A stretch of DNA of 5,192 nt. Origin: an uncultured Eubacteriales bacterium. Its GTDB lineage: Bacteria; Bacillota; Clostridia; Oscillospirales; UMGS1783. The notes under the pieces were generated by a model. It did no database searches. It saw nothing but the letters and a program-made list of their open reading frames with translations, and had not been told where the DNA came from. Below are positions 4,462 to 5,192 of this stretch, in pieces. The position numbers were made by a program, and so were the translations under genes. Location: assembly GCA_900555065.1 (NCBI GenBank), contig USJY01000128.1, positions 1 through 5,192 on the forward strand, read 5' to 3'. Each line of letters starts with the position of its first letter. The stretch's first letter is position 1.

Positions 4462-5192
4462 TTACAGAAGCCCCGCGGAGCGCAACGCGAATACAAACAG
4501 GAAAATTGTAACGACCGACAGAGCCGAGGTAAATACGACGGCCTCGCCCGCGAGTTTGCCGTCGCCGCCCGCCTGCTGCGCCATGATATAGCTGTTCACG
4601 GCTGTGGGCGAAGCCGCCATGGCGAGCATCAGCCCAAGATCAGAGCCCCGGAACCCGAGCAGGATCGCCACGCCGATGATGATCACAGGCGCGGCAACCA
4701 GCTTGCCGAACGCAGCGGCGGCGATGTATTTCCGGTTCTTTTTCGCGTTTGCAAATTTGAACTGCCCGCCCAGTACGATCAGCGCGATGGGGGTGGACAG
4801 GCTGGAGATGTCGTCCAACACGCCGTCTACGATCGTCCCCAGGTCCGCGCCGATGAGCGCAAACACAACGCCGAGCAGCGAACCGAGAATCAGCGGGTTC
4901 TTGGCGATATCGAGCAAGGCCTTTTTCTTGTCAAGCGTATGCTCGTCACCGGAATATACGGCCAGTACGATCACGGCGCAGAAATTGTACACAAACGCCA
5001 TAACCGCTACGAGTACGAGCGTTTCACCGAGCGATTCGTCTCCGTACATGCTTTCCATAATATGCGTTGCGAACAGCAGGAAGTTGCTGCGGAAGATAGC
5101 CTGGATCAAAACGCCCGTTTTGTTTCCCTTCACGAACCGCGGCACGATCAGGCAGAGCAGCAGCACCGTCACAAGCGTGACCGCGACGGCAT
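4462..5192 (-). CDS. AEC-family (auxin efflux carrier-like) permease, partial
   Basis: This is the C-terminal part of a cytoplasmic membrane permease of the AEC family, whose bacterial members are secondary carriers for organic anions such as malate; the substrate here is unknown. About 242 residues are visible with seven or more hydrophobic segments. AEC-like signatures are AIFRSNFLLFATHIM (just after the first visible segment), KNPLILGSLLGVVFALIG, LSTPIALIVLGGQF, and near the end AASPTAVNSYIMAQQAGGDGKLAGEAVVFTSALSVVTIFLF with broken spacing typical of the last two helices. The frame stays open to the window edge. The GTG at 5172-5170 is internal to a hydrophobic helix and lacks a ribosome binding site, so it is not the start. 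Roughly 70 N-terminal residues of a usual 310 are missing. The stop TAA is at 4464-4462. The gene converges on the SDR gene, with no evidence that they are functionally linked. Confidence 0.9.
   Translation of the reverse strand, partial: AVAVTLVTVLLLCLIVPRFVKGNKTGVLIQAIFRSNFLLFATHIMESMYGDESLGETLVLVAVMAFVYNFCAVIVLAVYSGDEHTLDKKKALLDIAKNPLILGSLLGVVFALIGADLGTIVDGVLDDISSLSTPIALIVLGGQFKFANAKKNRKYIAAAAFGKLVAAPVIIIGVAILLGFRGSDLGLMLAMAASPTAVNSYIMAQQAGGDGKLAGEAVVFTSALSVVTIFLFVFALRSAGLL

Noticed and set aside
5170..5172. GTG at 5172 as the start of the AEC permease.
   Set aside because: The frame stays open to the window edge, the GTG lies within a hydrophobic segment and has no ribosome binding site, and the family is about 70 residues longer.

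Overview
The window is a moderately GC-rich bacterial chromosome segment. Its likely source is an anaerobic, low-GC-lineage Gram-positive (Firmicutes/Clostridia type). The support is a split two-gene transketolase, strong AGGAGG-type ribosome binding sites, and a tetrahydrofolate (THF) riboswitch in front of an ECF folate transporter gene, a pairing known mainly from Clostridia and relatives. This assignment is inference; nothing in the window names a species.

Layout, left to right. (1) Positions 1-1102, minus strand: a transketolase operon with its own promoter. The N-terminal (thiamine diphosphate) subunit gene overlaps the C-terminal subunit gene by 8 bases, and the latter runs off the left edge. 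(2) Positions 1103-1214 hold nothing recognisable except a short tandem TTCCGCT repeat. (3) Positions 1215-2041, plus strand: promoter, THF riboswitch aptamer, a long structured expression platform and folT, the substrate-binding subunit of a folate ECF transporter. (4) Positions 2042-2354: no gene, but a GC-rich inverted repeat followed by a T tract (probable folT terminator), a second near-perfect inverted repeat, and an extended -10 promoter whose -35 box overlaps that repeat. (5) Positions 2355-4376, plus strand: an aldose 1-epimerase-like protein (DUF4432 type) and a short-chain dehydrogenase/reductase (SDR), probably cotranscribed, closed by a textbook intrinsic terminator. (6) Positions 4462-5192, minus strand: an AEC-family permease cut by the right edge and convergent with the SDR.

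Transketolase, the epimerase-like protein and the SDR suggest sugar or polyol metabolism. folT is an independent, folate-controlled unit. No ECF ATPase or transmembrane module is in the window, so FolT must rely on one encoded elsewhere.

Two points deserve attention. The folT leader can form a 17-pair helix that buries the Shine-Dalgarno sequence and also looks like an intrinsic terminator ending at the start codon. The adjacent epimerase-like protein and SDR both depart from their families at expected functional positions (Met for an expected Glu; YxxxR instead of YxxxK, plus a missing nucleotide-loop glycine). I found no CRISPR array, tRNA, rRNA, insertion sequence or phage element.
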